DNA of 64,000 nucleotides from Eupeodes corollae (GCF_945859685.1 NC_079149.1:13241118-13305117); one strand, 5' to 3'. Numbered from the stretch's first letter, positions 24,936-37,262 are shown. Notes: generated from the letters alone by a model not told the origin. Made by a program: numbers and translations.

Positions 24936-26267
24936 CAATTCTTTTTAAAGCAGTATTGTCAATAACAATTTTCATCAACTTTGTGGTTACCTGTCAATTT
25001 TTCCTTCAGTCGTACATTTGCAGTTTATAAGTTGGTAGTAGCTAAGAAATAAATTAATTGAGGCTTAAAATTGTTAATTAATTTGTTTCTAAAACTGTAG
25101 CCTACATAAAGTGAGAGAATTTTGTTAGAGCTTTACGACTTAGGTCTTCCTGAATGAACTTTATAAAAGTGGCAAAAGAAAACAAAAATTGAAATAGAAT
25201 AACATCTACAACCAAAGGATCATTTATAGCCTACGTTTATCAAAAAAGAGTTAAGTTTTGGATTCAAGTATTCATTTTTTTCTTATTCCTAAACATCTGC
25301 AAGATGGACATTCACAATATACAAAAATTGCAATTGTTCACAATTACATAATATTTTATCAATTCAGTTTCGCGATCCTGATTTTTATTTCGTCCCAATA
25401 AGAGTGAATCTTTTAGTAAGACTTCCAAGTCACTTAAATGGAGTCAGAAGACCCTAGAAAATTTTTATAGACTTATAGCTTATTAATTGCTGATTGTTAA
25501 GGTTAAAAAAACTGAAAAAGAAGCTGGTTACAACTTACAACTTTAACAAAAATATTTATAACAATATTTTATGTGACCTAAAAATTTGTAAGTCAATATT
25601 TTTCCTAATACTTGATTCGAAAATCATTTCTTAACAGATTTTGTTGTTTTTGTAAGTTTTCGTATTTTTTAAAAAAGACTACCTGACCCGCCACGCGTTG
25701 CTGTGGGATTATAAATGCTTAAATTTCAATTTAATTTAGCACTATTCGGGCACAATATTTTTGGTTTACTTGTCTTTCGCTAACACAAAGCTCGATGACT
25801 GAGCCAGTTATGATTCAAGTAATTACTCGGTATATCCGGGAAAATAACTCTGAATCAATTCGCCATCATAAGAATGATTGTTTTAAAAATGTTTTAATTT
25901 TATTTGCGAAAGTATGGCAAGGTATAACTGGTATAACTGGTAACTTATAAAAGGAGGAGAGCATCACTGAAATGTTTATCATTCAATGAACGTTTGGAAG
26001 GATGACATAGCGCCATCTATAGAATACTTACTCAATCCAGTCAACAGATGTCTCCTTCTAACGTTTGGACCCAACAGATGATTGTGACTGTCAAATAATA
26101 GACAAATAATTTGCAATAATATGACATTGAAAAAAACTGCACACGGTGTACAAATTTGATTAAATCGGTTAAGTAGTTTCGAAGTCCAACGCGGACAACG
26201 TAATTTATTCATATTAAGGTAACTAAAAACTACCAACAATGTTTTGCACATGATAAAATACTTTCAT
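24936..26267. other. Non-coding stretch; possible unclassified repeat near 25690
   Basis: The phrase CCGCCACGCGTTGCTGTGGG at about 25688-25707 is unusually GC-rich for this region and looks like part of a dispersed repeat, but I could not place it. A 90-codon minus frame at 25979-26251 has no recognisable motif. Confidence 0.3.
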
Positions 26268-27395
26268 AGCAAAAGGTCTACTGGTGATCTCATGGTTCAT
26301 CTCACCGAACATTGATACAAATCTTAACATCGTTTGGGAGAGAGTAAGATTATTGCAGTCTGGCATCTTGCTCTTTTATCGAAAATGTGTGCTTTCGGTA
26401 TCGACGAATCTCTTCTTCGTTGGATTATAAATTTTCTTTCGAACCGTTCAATACAAGTTGTTTTGGACAAATTCAATTCTGGAACTCATAAGATAAATGC
26501 TGGTGTGTCCCAGGGCTCCGTTTTGTCTCCGACCCTTTTTCTCATTTTTATAAATGATCTCCTCTCTGCTACTTCTAATCCAATACATTGTTTTGCTGAC
26601 GATAGCACTCTTACCTTTTCATATTTGTTTCCAGACTCACAATCCTCCTCTTTGGATATGGAACTGCAACCGCAAAATTTTAAATTATTAAATTCCGACC
26701 TACACGCATTGTACAATGGGGAATAAAAAATCGGGTGGAATTTAATTCTTCGAAAACCCAATGCTGTCTTTTATCGTTAAAGCGAGATAAACCCACTTTG
26801 CCACTATCTATGAGTGGCACTTGCATCAACGAAACGAAAAATTTCGACATCCTCGGAATGTGAATCAGCAACCACCTTTTGTGGAGCGATCACATACGCG
26901 ATGTTGCTAAAAATGCAGCAAGATGTCTAGGTTTTTTTAGACGTTGCAAGACATTTTTCTCTCCGTCTGATCTGGCTACAATCAACAAAACCTATATACG
27001 TCCAGTAACTTATTTAAGCCTCTTCGACAGTATCGAACTTGTTTACGTCACTTGAACATCTACGAAAAGTTTCTTGTCCCACCGTTTCTTACCGTTATTT
27101 TAATGGACTGTGCTCTAGTGAAATATCCAGTTGTATGCCTCCCCTCAAACAATTTAACAGTAATACCCACACTTCTATAAATGCCCATCATTGAGCCCAA
27201 CTTCGGCCGCACTATGATGTACAGAGATTCATTTTTTAGCCGTACTATGCGAATGTGGAATGCCTTGCCACGCTCTACTTTCCCTATCATTCCAATGTTC
27301 AGGAATTCAAAATCAATGTACACCGACACCTTCTATCAAACCCTTCCCACTTTTCCTAATGCTCACACTGTGTCTTTAGCATATTAAAGATATAC
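26268..27395 (+). mobile_element. LINE family A, copy 3, 5'-truncated
   Basis: The plus strand encodes RT pieces nearly collinear with copy 2: WHLALLSKMCAFGIDESLLR, GVSQGSVLSPTLFLIFINDL and HCFADDSTL at 26334-26726, a post-RT part in other frames to about 27060, and PIIEPNFGRTMMYRDSFFSR with MRMWNALPRSTFP at 27181-27330. The catalytic FADD is kept, but the frame is broken after about 26726. The orientation is opposite to copies 1 and 2. Confidence 0.88.
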
Positions 27396-27429
27396 AAAAC
27401 GTTTTTAGTGTTTGCTAATTATAAAAAAA

Positions 27430-28095
27430 AATCGATTTTTGTTTACAAGATCTTTAGTCCAAAACCAATTTTTACTTATTTTAGTAGCATTTTTTAAAAA
27501 TTGTTATTTATTATATAAACAAATACAGATTTTATTTTTCTAAGAACAATATCTTACGTTACAAACAAAATTTAGTGCAAAATAAAATAATTTTTTGTAA
27601 ATACATTCATTTATTGACGAGATATCAAGAAATCAATTTGTATTAATTTTGTGTATTATATTTTATAAATTAAAATTTTTATGAAAAATCTAACTGTTAG
27701 ATTAAAAAAAAAATTGAATCAATGTCGAGGACATTATTTTGCATAAGATAATATTAAGTCGAAATTAATTTTTTACAAAGTTTTAGTAAAGTTTTGTAGG
27801 TTTTAATTTTTTGTAAAACTTTCAATTTGATTTTTTTAAAAATTCTGTCAGAGGTCAAAAACGTTATCTTTCATGGCATACAATTATTTTGATATTAATA
27901 TCATTTTAATTTTTTTTATTTATAAACAAAATTCATTTGAAATCGAAATCTCAAGTGGTTCTTGAGATATGGTGTGCCAAGGGTACATACATATGTACAT
28001 ACATACGCACACTCAGACATTTCTCTAAAAATCTTTAATTTAGATTCTAGAGACCTTCAAACTTCGAGAAATGTCAAAATTTTCAATTCCACAAA
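27430..28095 (-). mobile_element. Family H element, copy 3, strongly diverged
   Basis: Recognisable pieces of the family H interior (AACTTTCAATTTGATTTTTT at about 27817, GGTTTTAATTTTTTGTAAAA) and of its 5' region in reverse (TTCATTTGAAATCGA, TTCTTGAGATATG, CATTTCTCTAAAAATCTTT, GAGACCTTCAAACTTCGAGA, AATGTCAAAATTTTCAATT). It is much less conserved than copies 4-6. Confidence 0.6.
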
Positions 28096-29249
28096 TCGAA
28101 AGTTAAAAAACTAAACTAAAATGTTTTTGTCACCCAAATATTTTTCGAGAAGAAAAATATAAAACCTCCAAAATAATTAAATGCAACAATGCTTAACGTT
28201 TATAACATGTCGTTTCACTTTTAGAAAAATTGACGAATTGTCAGCTTTTTCACACAAAAGTAAAATCCTAAAAAAATAGTAATACAAATTATTAAAATTG
28301 ATTTTCAACAAGAATATCTTGAAGAAAAATGAACGCATAGAGTTTAAGATTATTTTATCCTAAAGGAAAAATGTTCCGATTTTCTCGTCTGACATTTTTT
28401 TTATAAAAATTTAAATTTTTTAAAAATAAGTAAAAACTTTTGTTTAACTGAAATATCCTGAAGACTAAAGAGAACTTACCAATTAACTCCAAACTTGTTT
28501 CATCTGATACAAAAATGTATTGGTAACTTTCAGTAAATCAGTTGACAATTTTTATATATCGACTTTAGCTTAAATTATTGATTGAAAAATATTATTTAAA
28601 TTAATTAAATGCCACTTTGGTTTATTGAAAACAAAAATAATCATTAAAAAATGCATTAATGTTAAGTTGTCAATGTTGATCGCACCCTACCCTCCTTTTA
28701 TATTTATTACTTTCGCCCGATTTTCATATCTACCTTGAAACCGGACCTGTATAACTGATATGATATAAGAAATGGAATTTCCATTTGAGAATTATACATG
28801 TAATTTTTTAATTAAATTGCAAATACGAGTTGTGATTTATAGTTTATTTCTATTTACAATGTAGATAGTTACTAGTTTAAAGTTGAAAATTGGATATACA
28901 TACATAGACAATATTTTCTATTTCGAATTTATAATGACTTTATATTTATCAAGAAAATAATTAATTTATATTTATAAACTACCACCTAGGCGATCATAAT
29001 TTTAAATTCATTTAATAACAAATAACATTCTTCTTAGAATCTTCATAAAGGTATAAAATAAGTTGGAAAAGTTAAACTTAATCAAATTCAAAGAAATAAA
29101 AAAATAAAAACCCCACAACTTTTATTTTAAAACTTACTTTTAAGTGTAGTTTTATGAATTTTAGGAGTATTTTCTTTGACTTTACTTTAAAACTAATAAA
29201 ATGTTTAGCAATAAAATATTAACAATCCATTTTCTTGTCTATTTTTCAG
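28096..29249. other. Non-coding stretch, partly decayed family H-like sequence; 5' flank of LITAF gene 2
   Basis: 28100-28560 contains weak family H-like blocks in plus orientation (AAAATTGACGAATTGTCAGC, then TTTTCAACAAGAATATCTTG), so an old head-to-head copy is possible. From about 28600 to 29249 I see only AT-rich sequence, ending with a pyrimidine tract and AG at 29248-29249 that looks like the acceptor of an intron in the 5' UTR of the LITAF gene. Confidence 0.4.
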
Positions 29250-29277
29250 TTACTCTAAATAATTATTTGCTTTTAAA

Positions 29278-29662
29278 ATGTCGAGTAAGTTTTATCATTA
29301 AATGAATATATAAACTTCTCTACTATATTAATAATTTTTTTTTTAATTAAAGCAATTCCCGTTGGTACTGAACCCAGCAACGTAGTTTGCCCAACTTGCA
29401 GACAACAAGTCTTGACGAAAATCGAACACAAAGCAACAACCAAAACTCATTTGATTGCATTGATCCTTTGTCTTATTGGGTAAATTATCTCCTATATCTC
29501 CCTCCTTTTCATTGAATCTTACATCTCTTCTCTCTATCTTTTTTAAACAATTTTTGTAGATGTTGCCCATGTGCATGTTGCTTATACTGCACTGGATGTG
29601 CCCGAAATGTTGAGCATTACTGTCCATCCTGCAAGGCATTTATTGGTGTTTACGAGAAGTAA
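29278..29662 (+). CDS. LITAF-domain protein, short form, complete, three exons (78 aa)
   Basis: Coding exons are 29278-29284, 29353-29479 and 29560-29662; introns of 68 and 80 bp have GT donors (GTAAGT at 29285, GTAAAT at 29480) and AG acceptors. The joined frame is 78 codons plus TAA. The protein is nearly all LITAF domain: an N-terminal zinc knuckle CPTC (residues 15-18), the segment KTHLIALILCLIG leading into a cysteine-rich membrane-inserting stretch CCPCACCLYC, and the second knuckle HYCPSC. LITAF proteins are zinc-binding monotopic proteins on endosomal/lysosomal membranes. Unlike its two longer paralogues here it lacks the proline-rich N-terminus and PPxY. The first coding exon holds only ATGTCGA, so the start depends on splicing; a likely 5' UTR acceptor lies at 29248-29249. 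AATAAA at 29754-29759 is a candidate poly(A) signal. Confidence 0.93.
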
Positions 29663-30289
29663 AAATAATTATAAACAAAAACAAGTAAACATAAATATTT
29701 TAACTAAAAACAACAACAAACCAAAAAAACACAGAAGAGTAGTGTAAAATTTAAATAAATGTGTGTCACTTTATAAACAACCAAAAATATTAAAAATTTA
29801 ATTTTAAAGTTCGTATAGTAATTTTATGAAAACAAAAAACAAATTAAATATTGTAAAATATTATAAACGAGCTTGATATTTTTTTGTTTTTTAAGAGTCG
29901 ACTATCTTTATGGTAAATAAAGATTTTTTAAGAACGATGTCACATTATTTTTACACCACATGAATTTTTTTAATATCATTTAATATTTCATTTGAATTCA
30001 CATTCTCCCTTAAAAATAAATAAACTTAAGAACAAAAAGAATACTGTCAATGCACTTTATTATATAAATCCAAAAAATTATTATTTTAAATATGTAATTT
30101 ACAATATTTTGTTAAATATTTTTACTGTCATTTATTAATGTTAATAAAATGTATCCATTACATAGTTTAGTTATTTTCTAATGTGTTTAAGACTTATAAA
30201 GTAAAAACAGATGGAAACTTTAAAAATGGTAAGTGAAATGAAAAATTATCTGGTTTTATTATGAAATTCAATGTATTGATTTATTAATC
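29663..30289. other. 3' flank of LITAF gene 2; no gene seen
   Basis: AT-rich DNA with the likely transcript end near the AATAAA at 29754-29759. No open frame or repeat family recognised before the LINE C relic. Confidence 0.4.
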
Positions 30290-32630
30290 TTACTGTACAA
30301 CAATATTTACTTGACATACTAAAGGAAAAGTCCAAATTTCACAACAAGGGAGTAAAGACTTCCTTTAAAACCCGTTAGCTTGTCCAAATCTAATTCGATA
30401 GATTCACCCGTAAAACTAGCAATATAGACCCAAGTTTGTACAAAATTAAGCCGATTTATTATGATAAAATTTAAAACTCTATTGACCAGCCTTGATAAAT
30501 CGGAGTATTTGAAATGAATCTTGAGCGTGTCGATGAACAACGGTGGCAAACCTGTTTCGATATAAAGCAAATAATTGGGAGTTGTTGAAGGGAGAGCAAA
30601 GATTCGCTTCAAGAAGAAACGTAATAATTTGTCCACATCCTCGTATTCTTTTTAGCCCCACACTTGCGTGGAGTAAAGCATAATTGATTGTGCCACCGCT
30701 TGAAACAGTTTATATTTTGCTGAGTGTTGGTTTTTCCAGGAAACGCAGAGCGTAGCCTTCGACTCCTGAAGTTTTGACTTGATTGATTTGTTTTTTCATA
30801 CAAAGGTTACTTTTTTATGGTCACACCGAGGTATTTAACTTCCTTAACAACTTGAACTTCCAGATCCTGGTACTTCCATTTTCCATAACTACCGTATCTT
30901 TCGTGTCCTTTTCTTAATATCATTATGTTAGATTTGCTAAGGTTGACTAATAAATACCATGTATCGCAGTATTTTCCAAGTTTTCTGATAAAAGTACGAT
31001 ATCATCAGCATACAATAAGCCCGGAACATTTTGTCCCACAAAAGTTCATCCCTCCTCATGTGTGCTGCACTAAATCCTCAATAGAGTGAATAATAGAGTA
31101 CTCAACGCACATCCTTGTTTTAGGCCCATTGAAGAACTGAAATCTTCGGAAAGGCATTTTCCATCCCAAACAGCTATTGAATCTTTAGCATAAAGAGCTC
31201 TTAAAATATTGATGAATTCGGAGGATATGCCGATTGTTCCGACAACTCAGTGGCGAGCTCTGTCCGCGATTCCAAACTTCTATCTAGAAACAAAAACACA
31301 ACGATTTTTAAAGTGGAAAATTAAACAAAAACCACTATCTCTCTCTTTTATTTAGGGTCGACCAGGATCTGTCCAGTCTCTAATCTTCTTTTACATTTAT
31401 TATTGGCTCTACATTCTCTTATACTCTATCTTATTATATAAAAACATCGAATGCAGAGTTGCCAGACTCATGCAGTTCGATACACCGATATTCAAAATTT
31501 TAAGAAAAAGTGCCTCTCGAACAATGCTGTCAAATGCTTCCTTAAATTAAACATTTGCAATGTTAAGTAGCAGAAACACCCGATCAATAGTTGAATAAGC
31601 AGAGCGAAATCCAGTTTGCAGTTCACGTTCGCCCACGAAGTAAGTCTACTAAATATCATACTCACAAATATCTTCATAGACGCGTTTAAAAACGATATTC
31701 CTCGATAATTCTCTGGAACAGATGCTTTTCCTTTGGGAAGGGAAAATCACCGAAGACAGAATACTTGGAGGAATGACTCCAAACTCGAAGATCTCATTAA
31801 AACAGCAAAGAAATTGGGCTATTAAATCGCGGGAGGCATACTTGAAAAATTGAAATGGAATTCGGTCTGTTACAGTTGCCTTGTGTAGTTTCGCTGCAAT
31901 CAATTCTTCTTCCAAAAAGGTTGAATCTAGAAAATTATCTTTGATATATGGCACAGCATAGTGGAACTTTGAGGCCATGCATACCGCATTGAGCAACGAA
32001 GAAAAGTGATTCTTCAAATCAGACGCCTTAAGACCGCACCCTATAGTATGCTTAGCCCCACTTACTAATTTAAATTCTTTCCAAAACTCAGCAAAAATCT
32101 TACCATTGACAGTGTGGTGACTACGCTTGTATTATAGTCTAGCTTTTTTTGTAAGCACTAGGTTTTATATTTTTTGTTTGACTCTACGTACCATAGTTTA
32201 AAGTTCTCAATATTAGATGAGAGAAACAATGTTAGGAACGAAAACGATAGATTTCGAACCGTTTCACACTCCTTATCAAACCGGATTTGCTTGTTTTTTA
32301 GAGTTTTAAGCAGGTTAGATTGATGTGGATATGCTCTCTTTATAACAGCTAGTAATTCTTTCATGGATGGACTTGGAGATACTTCCATCAGCAAATATAG
32401 TTCCCTAGTCAAGCATTGCTGGTAAATCTGCGAAAATCGATCATTCCATTTTAATTTTAGGGGCACTTTCACTTTAAATTTGTTCAAAATCTTGATTTGA
32501 ATCAAGCATTTGAGATTGGAATTGATCATTGAAACCAAAGTTGATTGGTAGAAATACAAAGGAAATAAAAATAGAACGAAATCTTCCAAATGCCAAAATT
32601 GAAAATCAGTTGTTCATTGAAGTTTATTAT
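30290..32630 (-). mobile_element. LINE family C, copy 2, decayed and carrying a solo LTR
   Basis: Minus-strand pieces in order: an N-terminal linker (32158-32589, with LKWNDRFSQIYQQCLTRELY), RT start (31649-32017, with ATVTDRIPFQFFKYASRDL and FNEIFEFGVIPPSILSSVIF), an EAFDSIVREALFLKIL block at about 31500-31550, then after the LTR the RT core (AKDSIAVWDG near 31160, GLKQGC near 31120 and LLYADDIVLL near 30985-31025) and C-terminal fragments at 30319-30636. YADD is the catalytic box. Many stops and shifts. Same family as 17246-20480. Confidence 0.85.
31235..31484. mobile_element. Solo LTR (250 bp) inside LINE C copy 2
   Basis: Starts TGTTCCGACAACTC and ends GCAGTTCGATACA, that is TG...CA ends with TGT/ACA inversion, flanked by a perfect 5-bp duplication CCGAT (31230-31234 and 31485-31489). 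A TATAAAA box at 31436-31442 favours a plus-strand promoter. No internal retroviral-like coding sequence is present, so it is what remains after recombination between two LTRs. Removing it restores an open LINE RT frame across the site. The superfamily is undetermined; 5-bp duplications occur in both Ty1/Copia and BEL/Gypsy groups. Confidence 0.82.
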
Positions 32631-33357
32631 TGAAAAAGTAAAACTTACATAAAAACAAAGTTTTGGGCTCAACAAAATATTTTTCAAGTACCTAAAAAAA
32701 TTAAAATTTAACTTTTTAGCGCAAAACTTTAAATGATGAAATCCAATGATAGCTATAATTAGCCCCTTAAGAACTAATTGAAGTACAAAAGATGCCGTAA
32801 ATATATCATTTTGTAGATAGCCGTGTTATTCTTAAATATACATTTTTCCCCACAAACAAACATTTTTGCCAAAATTTCAAAATTCCAAGTATAGTGATTG
32901 AGTTAAACCTGCACCATGTGTTACCTTATCGGATTTTTTTGGTGTTGAATATCATCATTTTAATGATAAATTATATTTATGGAACAGAAATAAGGTATTA
33001 TCAATTGTTGTTCAACGAAATATTTCATTTTAAAAAATCCCCTATAAGGACATTTTTTCTGTTAAACTGTCATTTTTTGAAAAATTAAAACTACGACATT
33101 ACTATAAATGGAACGAAACATCCTTTATAAAATAATTGAAATTATTAAAATAGCTATTTTACCACACTAGAAACGGAAAAATCGTAATCTTGCAAGAAAC
33201 GTTTCCCGTTAGTGATATTTCTCAAAGAGGTGATCACAGTTGATCACCGAGATTTTGTCTCTAACCTTTTTTTTTAGAGATAATTTCTATACAAACCAAC
33301 CAACATAATATATACAACCAACATAATATCTACAAGATTATTTAAAATACTTTAACA
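32631..33357. other. Non-coding stretch with a short perfect palindrome
   Basis: No gene found. GGTGATCACAGTTGATCACC at 33229-33248 is an 8-bp perfect inverted repeat around a 4-base loop. A 64-codon plus frame (32894-33088) has no motif. Confidence 0.35.
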
Positions 33358-33440
33358 CAGACAAACGCAGTAAATGATTAATAAAATAGATAAAGAGAAG
33401 AGGCCTTAAACAACTCTCCTGAGGTATACCATTAATATTT
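33358..33440 (-). mobile_element. Short LINE RT fragment
   Basis: The minus strand reads INGIPQESCLRPLLFIYFIN, matching the RT block GxPQGSxLGPLLFxxYIND found in the LINEs of this window, with G-to-E and G-to-R changes at conserved positions. No other RT block was found nearby, so only this piece is supported. Confidence 0.65.
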
Positions 33441-35032
33441 AAGCAAGTTATTCGTCGTATAATCTTCTACATTTTTAACTCCACATTTGTTTTAAAAACC
33501 AAAAAAATGAAACTCGTGAAGTTATCGAGGAAGTACCAGCCGTAAATGTGCAAACACTTCAGAAAAATAATATAGTAGTTACTCTATGATGCACACATGT
33601 ACTCCAATTTCATAACAAGTTGATAAGGCAATAAAAAGAAACAATTGATTTTTCCACCAGCATAACAATTATCAAAAAAGGACACCATCATCAAAAAAAT
33701 TTATCATACTCTAGTGTCAACATTTACTCCAGATATCTTCACAGGGTGATGACAATTGTTGCTTAATATACAAACAGTCAGTATAACAAACATAGTCATT
33801 GCAACAAAGTTTCAGACCAAGCCAGCAGCCGCAGCACGAGTTCGCTACATTTTAACTTTTGATTGCAGAATGCGCAGAACTTCATTTGTTAAAATACTTT
33901 TGCAATTTCGAAACGAATTTCAATCTCTTTCAAAATAGAGATTTTGGTGAAAAAAGAATGTAATTTTTTGATATTTTAGGTCACTAAGTGACTTTATATA
34001 GCCCAGTTGATTAATTAAAAAAATTAACCATATATTTTTTAAATCAATTTTGAGCTTTTGATCAAAAAATTAGACAATTTTCTTCTTGTGTACGAATTCT
34101 TTTGAGTTTTTTAATGCATCCAAAAAACAAATGCTTAAATTTCAAGCAGACATAGATTGTTCTTTTGATTAATTTTGAATTAAAAAAAAATATCACAAGA
34201 TAAAATAAATCAACTATAGTTAAAGTTGACTTTAGATTTCTTTTGAAGTTTTAAAGACATTTTATTATAAGTTTTAACACTTTTTCTTATGAACGAGATA
34301 AAAAGAACTTTAATAAAAATATGGTCGTAATTAAACACGAGTGGCTATAAACCCGGTAATTTTGAAAACATACATTTTCTATGTATCTGTTTTACATTTG
34401 TAATTCCAAACCAATATACTACAAATAGACGAGGTTAAAACTTTATACTAATATTTTTTTTTGTATTTAACTTCAAAGCTTTTGAATGTTGTGACTACAG
34501 AAAAAAAAACAATACAAAAATAATTTTAAAAGGAATAAAAAAATGGGTCTTAAAACATTTTATAAAAACTTATTTACAAATCAAATTTTAAAGAATTTGA
34601 ATTTTAGTCTTAACCATTTCTGACCTAAATTTTCCTTCTCAATGAAATAAATTCACATTGACATATTTGTCCAGTCGAATATCAATTTGAATCTCAAACG
34701 AGAAAAACCATTTCAAAATCCTTATTTTCTACAAAAATGTACATATATGCATATATTTTTAAAATCAGTCCTAACACAAATAGTGAAAAAAATATGATGA
34801 AATACGATCGTATTACAAAATTTCGTAGAATTTGAACATAAAATTATTATATTTTATTAAACACAAAAACAAAATGTTTAACATAGAAAAAGTATTTCTA
34901 TATTTTGTCAAAAATTTAACCCCGTTTCACCATGCTAACACTCCTAATTCTAAGCTGCTTAAAAAGTAAAAAACTATCAGTTACTTACGCTTTGAACTAT
35001 CGAAAGCTTATATTATTTTTAAATAAATAAAG
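33441..35032. other. Non-coding stretch; nothing recognised
   Basis: AT-rich; a 60-codon plus frame at 33756-33938 shows no motif. No repeat family of this window is recognisable here. Confidence 0.35.
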
Positions 35033-35045
35033 TAACTTTTTATCA

Positions 35046-37249
35046 GTAGTACCCGTGGCATGATGGTTAGTGCGTTGGACTGTCCGAGCAAACGGGACCA
35101 AGTCCCTTGTTAGTAACGAAGGTTGAGCTTCAGCTCATCTTCAACTCAATAAAAAACAAAAAGTCAGCAGGTGTCGATGGTATATCCAACGTTGTACTAA
35201 GACATTTACCGATGGAAGCAATTCACATTTACACCACCCTCTTCACTCACTAAATAATGCATTGGAAGACCGCTGTGGTTCATCCTCTCCCGAAAAAGGG
35301 AAAGGACAACTCCAACCCATCAAATCTTCGGTCGATAAGTTTTCTTCCGAGCATCAGCCATGGTTTTGACTAAGTGGGCTGCCGACAACAAAATAATTCC
35401 CGATAAACAGTTCGGGTTCAAGGCACGTCATGACACAATTCATGCTGCGTCTAAACTCGTTTCTGATATCCAATGGAATAAATCAAATGCACATATGCTA
35501 TTCTAGTTGATTTGGAAAAGGCCTTTGACACCGTATGGTTAAAGGGTCTTTACCTAAAACTGATCAGCCTTGGCATAAGCAAGCCATGCTTAACGGTAGA
35601 AAGTTTGCTGTCAAAAATGGCTCTGTAACTTCTACCACAACATTCTTAATTAAAAATGGTGTGTTCAACGGCAATTGCGCACGCCGACGATCTAATTGCG
35701 TACAGAACGACCCGAAAGGTTGAAGTTATGAGAGTTCCCTTGCAGCGTGATTTCGACAAGATTCAGCGATATTGCGACGACTGGAAACTGAAAATAAATG
35801 TCCAAAATTCGGAGACAATTCTGTTCCGGACTCCGTTGGCTAGGGTCACGACTCACGAGGGATACCTACGTGCAAGAATTGGTGCAAGATGGCTATCGTT
35901 GATCTTCACGGGCAGCCATTAGTGAGCAAAAGTGTAGTGAAGTACCTCGGTATCTGGTTAGATCAGTATTTATATTTCGACAGACATATAAATGCTACTC
36001 TGACCACAGGAGTTTTCGCTCTGATGAAACGGCTGTGTTACATCGCCGGCTTGAACCAGAGTGAAGGTAATTTGCTACGATGATTGTTTATGGTTGCCCT
36101 GTATGGTTCACCGTTGCCCCTTCCCAGATAGAAAAGTTTCGGATGCTCGAGCGGCAGTATTACGACGCTTTACCGGATTATATCGAACAGCTGAATCTTC
36201 TAACGTGCATTACTATTCCAACGAGGTCCAAATAAACGGGGCTCGAATCAACAGAATTGACAATTTCGTGATAAAACTCGTTCGAGGTCACATTGCAAGA
36301 GCTATGTCTTCGACCAAAAATTTAATTTTCGGGGCGTTCTATCCGGACGACGAGTATTTTGAAAGTGCACGCTTGAGCGGCTTTATTCCACCAGAGGCAT
36401 TCCTCTTTTAAGACAAATGCGGTCTGATACAGGATAGATTGGCAGTTCCGTTAATCTACCACGTCATGGCACAAGGCGGAGCAGAGCTCCTTTTCGGTTC
36501 AGTAGGGCTGTGTCCGAACGGGACCAAATTGAAAGGGTGAGTTAAGAGAACCAATTTTAAGTCAATAGGCACTTGATAGTGGGTAGTCGGGATTGGGTTT
36601 CAAGCTTTAGCCGGCTTACATACTTGTTTTATAGTTTTAGGGTTTAGTTTTAAGTAGAATAGACATATTGGCACAAAAAAATATGAAAAACAAAATATGT
36701 TAGATACATGGTTAAATTTGATGCTGTGGTTTTTCTAGTTTTAAGTACTTTATAGGAAGAATAGGTAGTTTAAGTTAGTTTTAAGTTTTTTTTAAGGACC
36801 TAATTGTGTGTAGTTTTTAAGGAAAAATAAAAAAAGGTATTGAAATTAGTTTTTTTTTTATTTTCTTATAAACAAAAATAAATAAAATTAATTACAGTAA
36901 AATAAATCTTATGGCCGAAAGGCATTAGAACAAAGTGTTACATTTTAACTTAGAATGTCCGTAGTGCGTTGGACCGTCATGTTAGAGGTCTTGGGTTCGG
37001 TCCCTGTCTATGCCATCTAAAGATTTTTTCACGGGTACTGCCTCTTGCGAGGAATTGACAAATTCTATAAGAGTAATTCTTGTCAAGAAAAGTGCTTCTT
37101 CAAATTATCCGTTCGGATTCGGCTTTAAAAACTGTAGGTCCCTCCATCACCTGAAAACATTACTTCCAGACCGGAATGGTTGAGAGTTGTAAGACACTAG
37201 GCACTAGTTCTTAATGGACTGTTGCGCCACTCAATTTATTTTAATTATT
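35046..37249 (+). mobile_element. tRNA-derived SINE (about 310 bp) split by a LINE insertion
   Basis: The SINE head at 35046-35084 contains an A-box-like TGGCATGATGG (35056-35066). The body resumes at 36979 and carries a B-box, GGTTCGGTCCC, at 36994-37004. The unit ends near 37249 with GGACTGTTGCGCCAC and an AT tail. The whole is flanked by a perfect 13-bp duplication TAACTTTTTATCA (35033-35045 and 37250-37262). The interruption at 35085-36961 is a LINE with its own duplication. SINEs are transcribed by RNA polymerase III and mobilised by a partner LINE; the 3' end here resembles the RTE elements at 45055, 51993 and 59545. Confidence 0.88.
35085..36961 (+). mobile_element. LINE family J, 5'-truncated, inserted in the SINE
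   Basis: The plus strand reads, through several frames, KKSAGVDGISNVVLRHLPME (about 35158-35220), HPLPKKGKDNSNPS, then ADDLIAYRTTRKVEVMRVPL at 35680-35740 (the RT catalytic ADD), KYLGIWLDQYLYFDRHINA (35941-35997) and post-RT sequence such as NRIDNFVIKLVRGHIARAMS and FGAFYPDDEYFESARLSGFI (36250-36400). Frame changes break it into at least four pieces. The 3' UTR runs to the second copy of the target-site duplication TAGTGCGTTGGAC(T/C)GTC (35068-35084 and 36962-36978; one mismatch). Layout fits the I/LOA group, but the clade is uncertain. Confidence 0.87.
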
Positions 37250-37262
37250 TAACTTTTTATCA

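Noticed and set aside
29343..29639. 98-codon open frame on the minus strand
   Set aside because: It is antisense to exons 2 and 3 of the LITAF gene, whose sense frame has clear zinc knuckles and splice sites.
36955..37030. tRNA gene suggested by a B-box GGTTCGGTCCC
   Set aside because: The head with the A box is 1.9 kb away beyond a LINE, no cloverleaf can be drawn, and the 13-bp outer duplication shows it is a SINE.
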